A stretch of 64,000 nt of DNA from Burkholderia pseudomultivorans (GCF_001718415.1 NZ_CP013377.1:2604001-2668000), one strand, 5' to 3'. Positions 1 through 8,680 are shown, numbered from the stretch's first letter. The notes: a model not told the origin generated them from the sequence alone. Program-made: numbers and translations.

Positions 1-345
1 GACGACAAGCCCGACATCCCGTTTCCCGGTCGGTGGGATCTGCCCGGCGGCGGCAGGGAAGGCGGCGAGACGCCGACCGACTGCGTGCTGCGCGAACTGC
101 ATGAGGAATTCGGCATCACGATCCCGACCGACCGGATCCGCTGGTCGAAGGTCTATCCGTCGACCCGGCCGAACGGCCTGCCGCAGTGGTTCTTCGCCGG
201 CTGGCTGAGCGCCATGGACATCGCCGCGATCCGCTTCGGCGACGAAGGCCAGGAATGGACGCTGATGCCTGTCGACGCATACCTGCGCCTGCCCGACGCG
301 ATCGAACACTTGCAGGCGCGCGTAAGCGAATATCTGCGCGCCTGA
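1..345 (+). CDS. Nudix hydrolase, 3' part (5' end outside window)
   Basis: The reading frame is open from the first base and ends at TGA 343-345, giving 114 visible residues. A full Nudix box lies at visible residues 17-39 (G-x5-E-x7-REL-x-EE-x-G-I), the Mg2+-binding motif for hydrolysis of nucleoside diphosphates linked to another moiety. The substrate cannot be told from this fragment. The upstream part of the fold and the true start lie before the window. It converges on the sulfur operon, whose terminator follows directly. Family assignment is firm; specificity is unknown. Confidence 0.85.
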   Translation, partial: DDKPDIPFPGRWDLPGGGREGGETPTDCVLRELHEEFGITIPTDRIRWSKVYPSTRPNGLPQWFFAGWLSAMDIAAIRFGDEGQEWTLMPVDAYLRLPDAIEHLQARVSEYLRA

Positions 346-356
346 CTTCACAGGAC

Positions 357-392
357 AAAAAAGCCGCTTGCGCGCCGACGCACGCAAGCGGC
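357..392 (-). terminator. Rho-independent terminator of the encapsulin operon
   Basis: Read on the minus strand: a 10-bp perfect stem (arms 383-392 and 363-372, GCCGCTTGCG against CGCAAGCGGC) with a 10-nt loop, followed by six T. It sits 18 bp past the cysteine desulfurase stop, so it ends that transcript and insulates it from the convergent Nudix gene. Confidence 0.9.
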
Positions 393-409
393 CTGACGCT
401 GTCGCGCGC

Positions 410-2428
410 TCAACGCCGCGTCGCCAGCCTCCGCACCACACGCACCAGCGCATCGACCTCGTCGCAGGTGTTGTAGAACGCAAGCGACGGCCGCACCGTC
501 GCCTCGAGCCCGAAGCGCCTCAGGATCGGCTGCGCGCAGTGATGCCCCGAGCGCACCGCGATTCCTTCTTCGTTCAGCGCCTGCCCGACCTCTTCGGTCT
601 CGTAGCCCTTCAGTACGAACGACAGCACGCTCGCCTTGTCGCGCGCGGTGCCGATCAGCCGCACGCCCGGCACCGGCGCGAGCACGCTCGTCGCATACGC
701 GAGCAGGTCGTGCTCGTAGCGCGCGATGTTCTCGATGCCGACCCGGCTCACGTAGTCGAGCGCCGCGCCGAGCCCGACCGCATCGGCGATGTTGCCGGTG
801 CCGGCCTCGAAGCGGTTCGGCGGCGGCTGGAACACCGTGCGCTCGAACGTCACGTCCGCGATCATGTTGCCGCCGCCCTGCCACGGCGGCATGTCGTCGA
901 GGATCGAGCGCTTGCCGTACACGACGCCGATGCCGGTCGGACCGTAGATCTTGTGTCCGGAGAACACGAAGAAATCCGCATCGAGCGCCTGCACGTCCAC
1001 CCGCATGTGCGAGATCGACTGCGCGCCGTCGACGAGCGCCTTCGCGCCCGCGCGATGCGCAAGCTCGACGATCTCCTTGACCGGCACGACCGTGCCGAGC
1101 GCATTCGACACCTGCGTGACCGACACGATCTTCGTGCGATCGTTGAGCAGCTTCCGGTATTCGTCGAGCAGCACCTGCCCCGAATCGTCGACCGGAATCA
1201 CGCGCAGCTTCGCGCCCTTGAGCGCGGCAAGCTGCTGCCACGGCACGATGTTCGCGTGATGCTCGAGATGCGACACGACGATCTCGTCGCCCTCGCCGAC
1301 GTTCTGCACACCCCACGTCTTCGCGATCAGGTTGATCGCTTCGGTCGTGCCGCGCACGAACACGATCTCGTCCGGCGACGCCGCGCCGATGAAACGCCGC
1401 ACGGTTTCCCGCGCCTGTTCGTACGCATCGGTCGCGCGGCCCGCCAGCGCGTGCGCGGCGCGGTGGATGTTCGAGTTCTCGTGCGCGTAGAAATACGCGA
1501 GCCGGTCGATCACGGCTTGCGGCTTGTGCGTGGTCGCCGCGTTGTCGAACCAGACGAGCTGCTTGCCGTTCACGCGCTCCTGGAGAATCGGGAAATCGCG
1601 GCGGATCGCGTTCACGTCGAACGGCGGATGCGCGCCGCCGGCCAGCGCATGCGGTTCGGCCGCGCGCGCATCGTCGACGAAGTAGCGCGGCACGTCGGTG
1701 CCCGGCGCGCGCGATGCGCCCGGCGCCGGCGTGTCGCGACGCAGCGCGAGCAGTTCGCGCAGCGCGTCGTCGCCCGGCAGGCCGAACGCTTCCGGCGACG
1801 CGAGGCCGTTCGACGGCACGACGATGTCCTGCGGCGTCGCGTGCCAGTCCTGCAATGCACCGTCGGTGAAGTAGTACGGCGAAGCAGGCGACGCCCGTCT
1901 GTCAGCCTGTTCCGCTGCCGCCGCATGCGCCTGCGGCACGCCGAGCGCCGTGCCGCCGACACGCGGTTCGAGCGCGGGCGCGATCGACACGACGTTGTCG
2001 GGCAGCCCGTTCTGCGCAGCCGCATGCGGCGCCAGCGCCGGCACGCGATTGCCGAGCGACAGCACGTGCGTCGGCGCGGACGGCGCCAGGTTCGCGCCGG
2101 CCGCCTTGCCCTGCGGCAACGCAAGGCCCGGCACGCCGGTGCCCGTGCCGCCCGATCCTGCGAGCGGCGAGCCGGCCGGCGCCGGATTGCTCGTCGAAGC
2201 GAGGATCGGCGCGGCGGCGGGCAGCGCCGACGGCACGCCGCCGACCGCGCCGCTGCCGGCCGACAGGCCGGGCGCCGTCGCATGGCCCGGTGGCGTCGAC
2301 AAGAATTCGGCCGCGAGCCGCGCGAGCGTCGCGGGGTCGGGCAGCCCGGCCGGCAGCGGCGCGTGCGGCAGCGCGAGTGCGTCGCTGCCCGGCACGCCGG
2401 GATTAACGGTAGGTGTCGGGATAGTCAT
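410..2428 (-). CDS. SufS-like cysteine desulfurase with long N-terminal encapsulin-targeting tail
   Basis: PLP enzyme that removes sulfur from L-cysteine as an enzyme persulfide, giving alanine. The 672-residue protein (ATG at 2428, overlapping the shell gene by 26 bp) has two parts. Residues 1-~269 are low-complexity Ala/Pro/Gly with short conserved-looking islands (a predicted helix near 29-43, SPYYF near 183, PRYFVDD near 247). The rest is a type II (SufS/CsdA) desulfurase with the PLP lysine in FSGHKIYGPTG and the catalytic cysteine in RSGHHCAQP (about residue 631). Normal SufS is ~410 residues, so the tail is an addition. In known family 2A encapsulins exactly this kind of disordered tail packages the desulfurase inside the shell. 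Alternative ATGs at 2470 and 2452 exist; 2428 is chosen because it minimises overlap, but no start has a strong Shine-Dalgarno. It is the last gene of the operon. Confidence 0.93.
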   Translation of the reverse strand: MTIPTPTVNPGVPGSDALALPHAPLPAGLPDPATLARLAAEFLSTPPGHATAPGLSAGSGAVGGVPSALPAAAPILASTSNPAPAGSPLAGSGGTGTGVPGLALPQGKAAGANLAPSAPTHVLSLGNRVPALAPHAAAQNGLPDNVVSIAPALEPRVGGTALGVPQAHAAAAEQADRRASPASPYYFTDGALQDWHATPQDIVVPSNGLASPEAFGLPGDDALRELLALRRDTPAPGASRAPGTDVPRYFVDDARAAEPHALAGGAHPPFDVNAIRRDFPILQERVNGKQLVWFDNAATTHKPQAVIDRLAYFYAHENSNIHRAAHALAGRATDAYEQARETVRRFIGAASPDEIVFVRGTTEAINLIAKTWGVQNVGEGDEIVVSHLEHHANIVPWQQLAALKGAKLRVIPVDDSGQVLLDEYRKLLNDRTKIVSVTQVSNALGTVVPVKEIVELAHRAGAKALVDGAQSISHMRVDVQALDADFFVFSGHKIYGPTGIGVVYGKRSILDDMPPWQGGGNMIADVTFERTVFQPPPNRFEAGTGNIADAVGLGAALDYVSRVGIENIARYEHDLLAYATSVLAPVPGVRLIGTARDKASVLSFVLKGYETEEVGQALNEEGIAVRSGHHCAQPILRRFGLEATVRPSLAFYNTCDEVDALVRVVRRLATRR

Positions 2429-3335
2429 GGTACTTGCCGATTTCGACGTCATCGAGGACAGCCAGCGCATCCGGCGAATGGACCGCGAGCGAGCAGTACA
2501 ACGAGATCAGGTACGACGCGATCGCCTGGTTGTTGATCCCCATGAAGCGCACCGACAGCCCCGGGCCCTGCTCGCCCGCGACGCCCGGCTGGTAGAGGCC
2601 GACGACGCCCTGCCGCTTGTCGCCGACGCGCAGCAGCAGGATCTTGCTCTTGCCGTCCGCGACCGGCACCTTGTCCGACGGAATCAGCGGAATGCCGCGC
2701 CACGTGAGGAACTGCGAGCCGAACAGGCTGACCGTCGGCGGCGGCACGCCGCGCCGCGTGCATTCGCGGCCGAACGCGGCGATCGCGAGCGGATGCGCGA
2801 GGAAGAACGCGGGTTCCTTCCACACCCTGGTCAACAGTTCGTCGAGATCGTCCGGCGTCGGCGCGCCCGTCAGCGGGAAGATCCGCTGTTCGTCGGTCAC
2901 GTTCGCGAGCAATCCGTAGTCCGGATTATTGATCAGCTGGCTTTCCTGCAGCTCCTTGATCGTCTCGATCGTCAGGCGCAGCTGCTCCTTGATCTGGTCG
3001 TGCGGGCTGCTGTAGAGATCGGAGATGCGCGTATGCACGTCGAGCACCGTGCTGACCGCGTTCAGGAAATACTCGCGCGGCTGCTCCTCGTACGGCACGA
3101 ACGTCCGCGGCAGCACGCTCTCGTCCTCGAGCTGCGTGCAGGCGGCGCGGACCGCTTCCGGGTTCTTCACCTGGTTCAGGCGATAGATGCCCGCCTCGAC
3201 CGGCACCCATTGCAGCAGGTGGGTCAGCCAGCGCGGCGTGATGGTGGAAAGCTGCGGGACGGTCTTGGTAGCGTTCGCTAGTTGGCGGGCGGCGTGATCG
3301 CTCAGCGCGGCCGTGCCGCTTGCAACGGTCGACAT
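2403..3335 (-). CDS. Family 2A encapsulin shell protein (SrpI-like)
   Basis: A 310-residue HK97-fold shell protein that self-assembles into a protein nanocompartment. Recognised by its overall sequence, including the N-terminal arm (LSDHAARQLANATKTVPQ) and the C-terminal end on IGKYHDYPDTYR, typical of the SrpI group, and by its length. The ATG at 3335 has CGGAG six bases upstream. Its 3' end overlaps the desulfurase gene, implying coupled translation of shell and cargo. Family knowledge: cysteine desulfurase-loaded 2A encapsulins have been linked to sulfur limitation and to storage of elemental sulfur inside the shell. Assignment is confident; the physiological role here is inferred. Confidence 0.93.
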   Translation of the reverse strand: MSTVASGTAALSDHAARQLANATKTVPQLSTITPRWLTHLLQWVPVEAGIYRLNQVKNPEAVRAACTQLEDESVLPRTFVPYEEQPREYFLNAVSTVLDVHTRISDLYSSPHDQIKEQLRLTIETIKELQESQLINNPDYGLLANVTDEQRIFPLTGAPTPDDLDELLTRVWKEPAFFLAHPLAIAAFGRECTRRGVPPPTVSLFGSQFLTWRGIPLIPSDKVPVADGKSKILLLRVGDKRQGVVGLYQPGVAGEQGPGLSVRFMGINNQAIASYLISLYCSLAVHSPDALAVLDDVEIGKYHDYPDTYR

Positions 3336-3479
3336 GTGTGGCTCCGGGTTCTTTAGATGAAAAACGGGATTGCTTATGACGCGGGGTGATTATCGGAAGC
3401 GTACGCATGCCGGCTCAACATGCTATAGCCGTCACGCGGCACCACCGATGGCGGAAAGAAACGGAACGGACGCGGCCGG

Positions 3480-3710
3480 TCAGGGCACGAGCGCGTCGGA
3501 CGGGCTGCTCAGCAGCGACGACAACGACACGTCGAACGCGCGCGCGATCTTGTGTGCGGTGACGATCGACGCGATCGCCTCGCCGCGCTCGATCTCGCCG
3601 ACGTACGAACGGTTCAGCCCCGCATGCTCGGCAAGCTGCTCCTGCGACCACGTGCGCGCCTCTCGCAGCCGCCGCACGGTGGATCCGAAGTGCTGGATCA
3701 GGTCGCTCAT
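3480..3710 (-). CDS. Small XRE-family HTH regulator in the sulfur operon
   Basis: A 76-residue protein consisting of little more than one Cro/C1-type helix-turn-helix (residues ~8-65: LREARTWSQEQLAEHAGLN, then SYVGEIERGE). The ATG overlaps the acetyltransferase stop as ATGA (3707-3710), so the two are translationally coupled. It is probably an autoregulator of the operon. A 144-bp gap separates it from the encapsulin gene and could hold a second promoter or its operator. No sensor domain is visible, so any signal would be sensed through a partner or metabolite on the HTH itself. Confidence 0.85.
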   Translation of the reverse strand: MSDLIQHFGSTVRRLREARTWSQEQLAEHAGLNRSYVGEIERGEAIASIVTAHKIARAFDVSLSSLLSSPSDALVP

Positions 3711-4657
3711 GACGCCACCCGTGCGATCGCGGTCGTCTCGACCGCCGCGCGCGGCGTCGCGCTCGCGTCGCTGCGCAGCACCGCCTGCGTGACGTTCGCG
3801 CCGGCCGGCACGTCCTGCGTGAGCCACACGTTGCCGCCGATCACCGCGCCGCGCCCGATCGTCACGCGGCCGAGGATCGTCGCGCCCGCGTAGATCACGA
3901 CGTCGTCCTCGACGATCGGATGGCGCGCGAGCCCCTTCTCCAGGTGGCCGGCCGCGTCGCGCGGGAAGCGCTTCGCGCCGAGCGTGACGGCCTGGTATAC
4001 GCGCACGCGCTCGCCGATGATCGCCGTCTCGCCGATCACGACGCCGGTGCCATGGTCGATGAAGAAGCCGCCGCCGATGCGCGCGCCCGGATGGATGTCG
4101 ATGCCCGTCTCCGCATGCGCCTGCTCGGCGATGATCCGCGCGAGCAGCGGCAGGCCGAGCCGATAGAGTTCGTGCGCGAGCCGGTGATGGATCATCGCGA
4201 GGATGCCCGGATAGCACAGCAGCACTTCGTCGACGCTGCCGGCCGCCGGATCGCCATGAAACGCCGCCAGCACGTCGCTGTCGAGCAGCCGGCGGATCTC
4301 GGGCAGGCGCTCGGCGAATGCCTGCACGGCGGCCGACGCCGGCTCGTCGATCGACGGGTCGCTGTTGCGCTGGCGCGCCGCGTAGCGCAGTTCCAGCGTC
4401 ACCTGTGCGAGCAGTGCGTTCAGCGCCGCGTCGAGCGCGTGCGCCACATAGAAGTTCTCGCTTTCCTGACGCAGGTCGGGCGGCCCGAGACGCATCGGGA
4501 ACAGCACGCCCTTCAACGCGCCGACGATCTGCGCGAGCGCCTCGCGCGCCGGCAGGTCGCGTCCGCCCGGTTCGAGCGAGCGCCGCTGCTTCTCGCGCCA
4601 TGCGCGGCGCACGCTCTGCAGCGACTGGACGATGTCGTCGATTTCGAATGCGGCCAT
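3707..4657 (-). CDS. epsC: Serine O-acetyltransferase, EpsC type
   Basis: Makes O-acetyl-L-serine from serine and acetyl-CoA, the carbon precursor of cysteine. 316 residues: an alpha-helical N-terminal half (1-~190), then a left-handed beta-helix of hexapeptide repeats from about residue 200, with the catalytic segment around GIDIHPGARIGGGFFIDHGTG and later GRGAVIGGNVWL. The extra N-terminal length matches the EpsC subgroup rather than E. coli CysE. It lies 27 bp after the rhodanese gene and is coupled to the XRE gene. Placed with a cysteine desulfurase, it would supply cysteine that the encapsulated enzyme then desulfurates. Confidence 0.92.
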   Translation of the reverse strand: MAAFEIDDIVQSLQSVRRAWREKQRRSLEPGGRDLPAREALAQIVGALKGVLFPMRLGPPDLRQESENFYVAHALDAALNALLAQVTLELRYAARQRNSDPSIDEPASAAVQAFAERLPEIRRLLDSDVLAAFHGDPAAGSVDEVLLCYPGILAMIHHRLAHELYRLGLPLLARIIAEQAHAETGIDIHPGARIGGGFFIDHGTGVVIGETAIIGERVRVYQAVTLGAKRFPRDAAGHLEKGLARHPIVEDDVVIYAGATILGRVTIGRGAVIGGNVWLTQDVPAGANVTQAVLRSDASATPRAAVETTAIARVAS

Positions 4658-4684
4658 GATCCCCTCTCCCCGTATCGCCGCGTG

Positions 4685-5155
4685 TCAGTCCTGCACCCAC
4701 GGCAGGCCGTGAAAACGCCAGCCGTTGCGGCCGCCGCGGTGCTGTCCGTCGTCCAGGTCGCCCTCGAAGCCTTCGAGCACGTTGAATACCTGCGTGAAAC
4801 CGGCCTTGGTCGCGGCCTCGGCCGCCTGCGCGGAGCGGTTGCCGCTGCGGCACAGCAACAGCACCACGGCGTCCTTGCCGGTCTTCGCTTCCAGTTCGCG
4901 CACGAAACGCGGATTGCGCGTCAGGCTCGTGCCGGTGGCCCACGCGACGTGCAGCGACGCCGGCACGTGGCCGACGAATTTCCGTTCTTCCGCGGTGCGC
5001 ACGTCGACCAGCAGCGCGTCGCCGGCCGAGAACAGCGCCCAGGCGACTTCCGGCGCGACGCCGCCCGCATAGGGCGTGCCGGCCGATGCGGCGGCCGCGC
5101 GGGCGTCTTCGAGCGCCTGCTGCGCGACGGTTCGTTCTTCCAATGCATGCGTCAT
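4685..5155 (-). CDS. Single-domain rhodanese sulfurtransferase
   Basis: 156 residues, first gene of the sulfur operon. Rhodanese fold with active-site loop LLCRSGNRS, whose cysteine carries the persulfide, and the conserved VDVRTAEER segment. The start at 5155 is chosen over an upstream in-frame ATG (5278) because AAGGA lies seven bases before it and the upstream 41 residues are not rhodanese-like. It probably passes sulfane sulfur to or from the encapsulated desulfurase. This pairing is known in family 2A encapsulin loci; the direction of sulfur flow here is inferred. Confidence 0.92.
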   Translation of the reverse strand: MTHALEERTVAQQALEDARAAAASAGTPYAGGVAPEVAWALFSAGDALLVDVRTAEERKFVGHVPASLHVAWATGTSLTRNPRFVRELEAKTGKDAVVLLLCRSGNRSAQAAEAATKAGFTQVFNVLEGFEGDLDDGQHRGGRNGWRFHGLPWVQD

Positions 5156-5577
5156 GACGCTTCCTTGTCCTTGCAGATTCGTACGATCAAAAAGGCTGGG
5201 AGTGCGGCCGGTGCAGCTTGCGTGCTGTCTATAGCCGTCAGCGTCACTATGCGAGTGCGTGTCGGGAAGCAGAACCAATAAAAATTCATTTCCTAATCAG
5301 CGCCGGGTGAATTGCAATGGCGCAGATATGCGATCGACGCGGGCGCACGGGCACGCGCCGGAAATGCATAGCGATGGCGGTGCGATGCGACATGCGCCAT
5401 CGCACGAGGAAGGGTCTTGAAAGAATCGTCGACGGGAATTCAGCGTCGCAGAACGCGAATCGCTGGGGAATCCAGACTCGAACGCGATGCCGGAACAGCA
5501 TCGCGTGCGCTCGTCACGGAGCCGGCTGCGGCCTGCCCGCGACGAGAACGCAACGCCCGAAGCCTGTCAGCCGCGCC
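5156..5577. other. Intergenic region, promoter of the rhodanese-encapsulin operon
   Basis: A 422-bp gap. The half nearest the rhodanese gene (5156-5300) is locally AT-rich and presumably carries the operon promoter. I could not fix a convincing -35/-10 pair. The part from 5300 to 5577 shows no coding signal on either strand, only frames shadowing the neighbouring gene. Confidence 0.4.
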
Positions 5578-6621
5578 TCACAGATGCTCGACCTGCAGAA
5601 TCGCATCGGCAAACGCCTGCGGCGCCTCCTGCGGCAGGTTGTGCCCGATGCCGCCGGCGATCGTCCGATGCTGGTACTTGCCGGTGAACTTCTTCGCATA
5701 GGCGGCCGGTTCCGGGTGCGGCGCACCGTTCGCGTCGCCTTCCATCGTGATCGTCGGCACCGTGATCGCGGGCCCGGCCGCGAGGCGTCGTTCGAGGTCG
5801 TCGTATTGCGCTTCGCCGTTCGCGAGGCCGAGGCGCCAGCGATAGTTGTGGATCACCACGGCAACATGATCCGGATTCCGGAACGATGCCGCACTGCGTG
5901 CAAACGTCGCATCGTCGAACTGCCATTTCGGCGACGCAAGCTGCCAGATCAGCTTGTTGAACGCATCGCGATTCGCCGCATAGCCCTGCGCGCCGCGCTC
6001 GGTCGTGAAGTAGAACTGATACCACCACTGGAATTCGGCCTGCGGCGGCAGCGGCTTGCGGTTCGCTTCCTGGCTGCCGATCAGGTAGCCGCTCACCGAT
6101 ACCAGCGCCTTCACGCGCTGCGGCCAGATCGCCGCGATGATGTCGGCCGTGCGCGCCCCCCAGTCGTAGCCGCCGAACACCGCGCGGTCGATCTTCAGTG
6201 CATCCATCAGCGCGACGATGTCGACCGCCGTGACCGCCTGCTGGCCGTTGCGCACCGTGTCGGCCGAGCGGAACGTCGTCGAGCCGTAGCCGCGCAGATA
6301 CGGCACGATCACGCGATAGCCGGCAGCCGCGAGCAGCGGCGCGACTTCGGCGTAGCTGTGAATGTCGTACGGCCAGCCATGCAGCAGGAACACGACCGGG
6401 CCGTTCCTCGGCCCGACGTCCGCATACCCGACGTTGAGCACACCCGCGTCGATCTGGTGGATCGTGTCGAACGACGCGCCGCCGGGAGCATGCTTCGTCG
6501 GCGATGCGTCGCCGGCCGATTGCGCGCGTGCGAGGTTGCCGAGGCCGAGGTCGGCGAGCGTCAGGCTCGCCAGCGTCGTACCGAGGATCAGGCGGCGTCG
6601 GGTGTTCACGGTTTCTGGCAT
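5578..6621 (-). CDS. Exported alpha/beta hydrolase, epoxide hydrolase-like (Asp nucleophile)
   Basis: 347 residues. The ATG at 6621 is preceded by GGAG and gives an N-terminus NTRRRLILG plus a hydrophobic stretch ending near an AQS cleavage site, a plausible Tat signal, so the enzyme is probably periplasmic. The fold shows the oxyanion motif HGWP, a nucleophile elbow GGYDWGAR with aspartate rather than serine, and a C-terminal catalytic histidine in GIGHNLPQ. An Asp nucleophile points to epoxide hydrolase or haloalkane dehalogenase chemistry rather than esterase. The natural substrate is unknown. It stands alone on the minus strand. Confidence 0.85.
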   Translation of the reverse strand: MPETVNTRRRLILGTTLASLTLADLGLGNLARAQSAGDASPTKHAPGGASFDTIHQIDAGVLNVGYADVGPRNGPVVFLLHGWPYDIHSYAEVAPLLAAAGYRVIVPYLRGYGSTTFRSADTVRNGQQAVTAVDIVALMDALKIDRAVFGGYDWGARTADIIAAIWPQRVKALVSVSGYLIGSQEANRKPLPPQAEFQWWYQFYFTTERGAQGYAANRDAFNKLIWQLASPKWQFDDATFARSAASFRNPDHVAVVIHNYRWRLGLANGEAQYDDLERRLAAGPAITVPTITMEGDANGAPHPEPAAYAKKFTGKYQHRTIAGGIGHNLPQEAPQAFADAILQVEHL

Positions 6622-6890
6622 GACTCGTTCTCCATGGTCGGTTGGTGAGGAACAGGCCCGCGGCACGTGCGAGCGTTCCGGCATCGCCGTTCGCGAAGCG
6701 GCGCATGACGCTGCGCTACCGTCGCGAACGCTTCAGCGCATTTATATCCGAACCGTCCGGATGCTTTGTATCTCAACGTATCCGGGTTCGTACACGACAC
6801 AAGACGATTCAAAATCGTCGGAGAAACGGCGTATTGCGGCGCAATCGCGGTGCGACGGGCCGCCCGCGCGGGCCGCCTGTCGCGCGACGC

Positions 6891-7595
6891 TCAAAGCGCC
6901 TTCACGATCGCGCCGTCGACGCGAAGGTTCTGCCCGGTGATGTAGCCCGCGCCGTCGGACAGCAGGAACGCGACCGTCTGCGCGATTTCCTGCGTCTTGC
7001 CGAAACGGCCGGCCGGAATGCGCGCGACGATTTCCGGCGTCTCCGGCCAGCTGTCGATGAAGCCGGGCAGCACCGCGTTCATCCGGATGTTCTCGGCCGC
7101 ATAGCGTTCCGCGTAAAGACGCGTCCACGCACTCAACGCCGCGCGCAGCACCGACGACACCGGCATCGGCTGCTCGGGCGCATCCGCCGCGAAACTCGAG
7201 ATGTTGACCACCGCACCGCCGCCCTGCTTCTGGAAGACCGGCGTCACGCGACGCATCACGCGCACGACGTTCAGCAGGATCAGGTCGAGCCCTGCGTGCC
7301 AGTTGTCGTCGCTGATCGACAGCAGGTCGCCCTTCGGCGGGTGCCCGGTGTTGTTGACGACCGCGTCGATCCGGCCGTAGCGCGCGAGCGTCTGCTGCAC
7401 CAGCCGCTCGATGTCGGCGTCCTCGGTCACCGAGCCCTGGATGCCGAACCCGCCCAGCTCCTCGCCGAGCGCGACCGCGCTGCCCGACGGCGACATCAGC
7501 GCGACGCGGTAGCCCGTCGCCGCCAGTTCGCGCGCGATCGCCGCGCCCATGCCCTTGCCCGCCGCCGTGATCAACGCCACTTTTTCTACAGTCAT
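6891..7595 (-). CDS. SDR-family oxidoreductase lacking the YxxxK catalytic pair
   Basis: 234 residues, ATG at 7595 (GAGGAGTGCATC upstream). Rossmann cofactor motif TAAGKGMG (10-17), NNTG (81-84) and NISS (131-134) are present, and the C-terminus ends on the usual TGQNLRVDG. At the place of the Tyr-x3-Lys pair the sequence reads S147-V-L-R-R-type spacing (SSVLRAAL), so Tyr is Ser and Lys is Arg at 147 and 151. A divergent LysR gene 135 bp away very likely controls it. It may be a variant reductase, or a protein that binds NAD(P) without classic catalysis. Confidence 0.85.
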   Translation of the reverse strand: MTVEKVALITAAGKGMGAAIARELAATGYRVALMSPSGSAVALGEELGGFGIQGSVTEDADIERLVQQTLARYGRIDAVVNNTGHPPKGDLLSISDDNWHAGLDLILLNVVRVMRRVTPVFQKQGGGAVVNISSFAADAPEQPMPVSSVLRAALSAWTRLYAERYAAENIRMNAVLPGFIDSWPETPEIVARIPAGRFGKTQEIAQTVAFLLSDGAGYITGQNLRVDGAIVKAL

Positions 7596-7729
7596 GATGC
7601 ACTCCTCGCTCGAAACCCGCTGCCGCGCAACCGCCATTCGGCGCGCCGAGATGGTAATGTAGGCGCATCACATCGCCCTGTCGAACCAGTATTTCTGCGC
7701 CCTGACAATAGATTTTCTACAGTCTCACG

Positions 7730-8623
7730 ATGCCGCTCCGCCCTTCCCGCCTGCCGCCCCTGAATGCGCTTCGCGCGTTCGAAGTATCCGCGCGGCACCT
7801 CAATTTCCGCGCCGCCGCCGACGAGATCGGCGTCACGCAGGGCGCGGTCGCACAGCAGGTGCGTCATCTGGAGGACGTGCTCGGGCTGAAACTGTTCGAA
7901 CGCCTGCCGCGCGGGCTGGCGCTGACGCACGACGGCGCCGCGTATTTCTCCGACGTGCAGCGCGCGCTGAACGCAATCGCCGATGCGACCGACCGGCTCG
8001 TGAAGCGCCGCGCGACGCTGACGATCAGCACGACGCCGTCGTTCGCATCGAAGTGGCTGATCCCGCGCCTCGCGCAGTTCACCGATGCGCATCCCGGCTT
8101 CGATGTGCGCGTGATCGCCGATCACCAGCTCGCGACGTTTCGCCATGACGGCGTCGACCTTGCGATCCGCTACGGCAAGCCGCCGTTCGGCAAGCATCTC
8201 GCCGCGCACGCGCTGTTCCCGCTCGATGTGTGTGCGGTGTGCAGTCCGGCGTTGCTGGCCGAGCACGCGTCGCCGCGCGCGCTGGCCGGTCATGTGCTGC
8301 TGCACGATGCGCACGATCTGTGGCCGGCGTTTCTCGCAGCGTTGCCCGAGCCCGTCGATGTCGATCCGCACAAGGGGCTGCGCTTCAACCAGACGTCGCT
8401 CGCGATCGACGCGGCCGTCGCCGGGCAAGGCATCGCGCTCGCGACCGATCCGCTCGTCGAGCGCGATATTGCTGCGGGGCGGCTGTGCAAGCCGTTCGAT
8501 TTCGCGTTTCCGCTGTCGGTGGGCTTCTATCTCGTGTATCCGGCCGAGCGGCGCGACGACGATGGGATTGCGGTAATGCGCGAGTGGATGATTCGGCAGG
8601 CGGTGACGGACGGGCGGCCGTGA
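7730..8623 (+). CDS. LysR-family regulator, GcvA-like
   Basis: 297 residues. N-terminal winged HTH (residues ~9-66: LNALRAFEVSARHLNFRAAA, TQGAVAQQVRHLE) followed by a periplasmic-binding-like effector domain (~93-290) with the GcvA-group signature of FASKWLIPRL. It is divergent from the catalytically odd SDR gene, and the 134-bp spacer should hold both promoters. The likely role is control of that SDR gene. The effector is unknown. Confidence 0.9.
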   Translation: MPLRPSRLPPLNALRAFEVSARHLNFRAAADEIGVTQGAVAQQVRHLEDVLGLKLFERLPRGLALTHDGAAYFSDVQRALNAIADATDRLVKRRATLTISTTPSFASKWLIPRLAQFTDAHPGFDVRVIADHQLATFRHDGVDLAIRYGKPPFGKHLAAHALFPLDVCAVCSPALLAEHASPRALAGHVLLHDAHDLWPAFLAALPEPVDVDPHKGLRFNQTSLAIDAAVAGQGIALATDPLVERDIAAGRLCKPFDFAFPLSVGFYLVYPAERRDDDGIAVMREWMIRQAVTDGRP

Positions 8624-8680
8624 GGTCCCGCATGCGATGACGGCGCGGCCGCTATCGGCTGAGCGCAATCAAACGTCGTC

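Noticed and set aside
368..2536. 722-codon open frame on the plus strand opposite the cysteine desulfurase
   Set aside because: Arg/His-rich shadow of a GC-rich gene, no ribosome site or domain; the minus strand shows a full enzyme with motifs.
3480..4943. 487-codon minus-strand frame running into the XRE gene
   Set aside because: Only its last 76 codons are real (XRE regulator); the rest overlaps the acetyltransferase in another frame and is low-complexity Arg/Ala.
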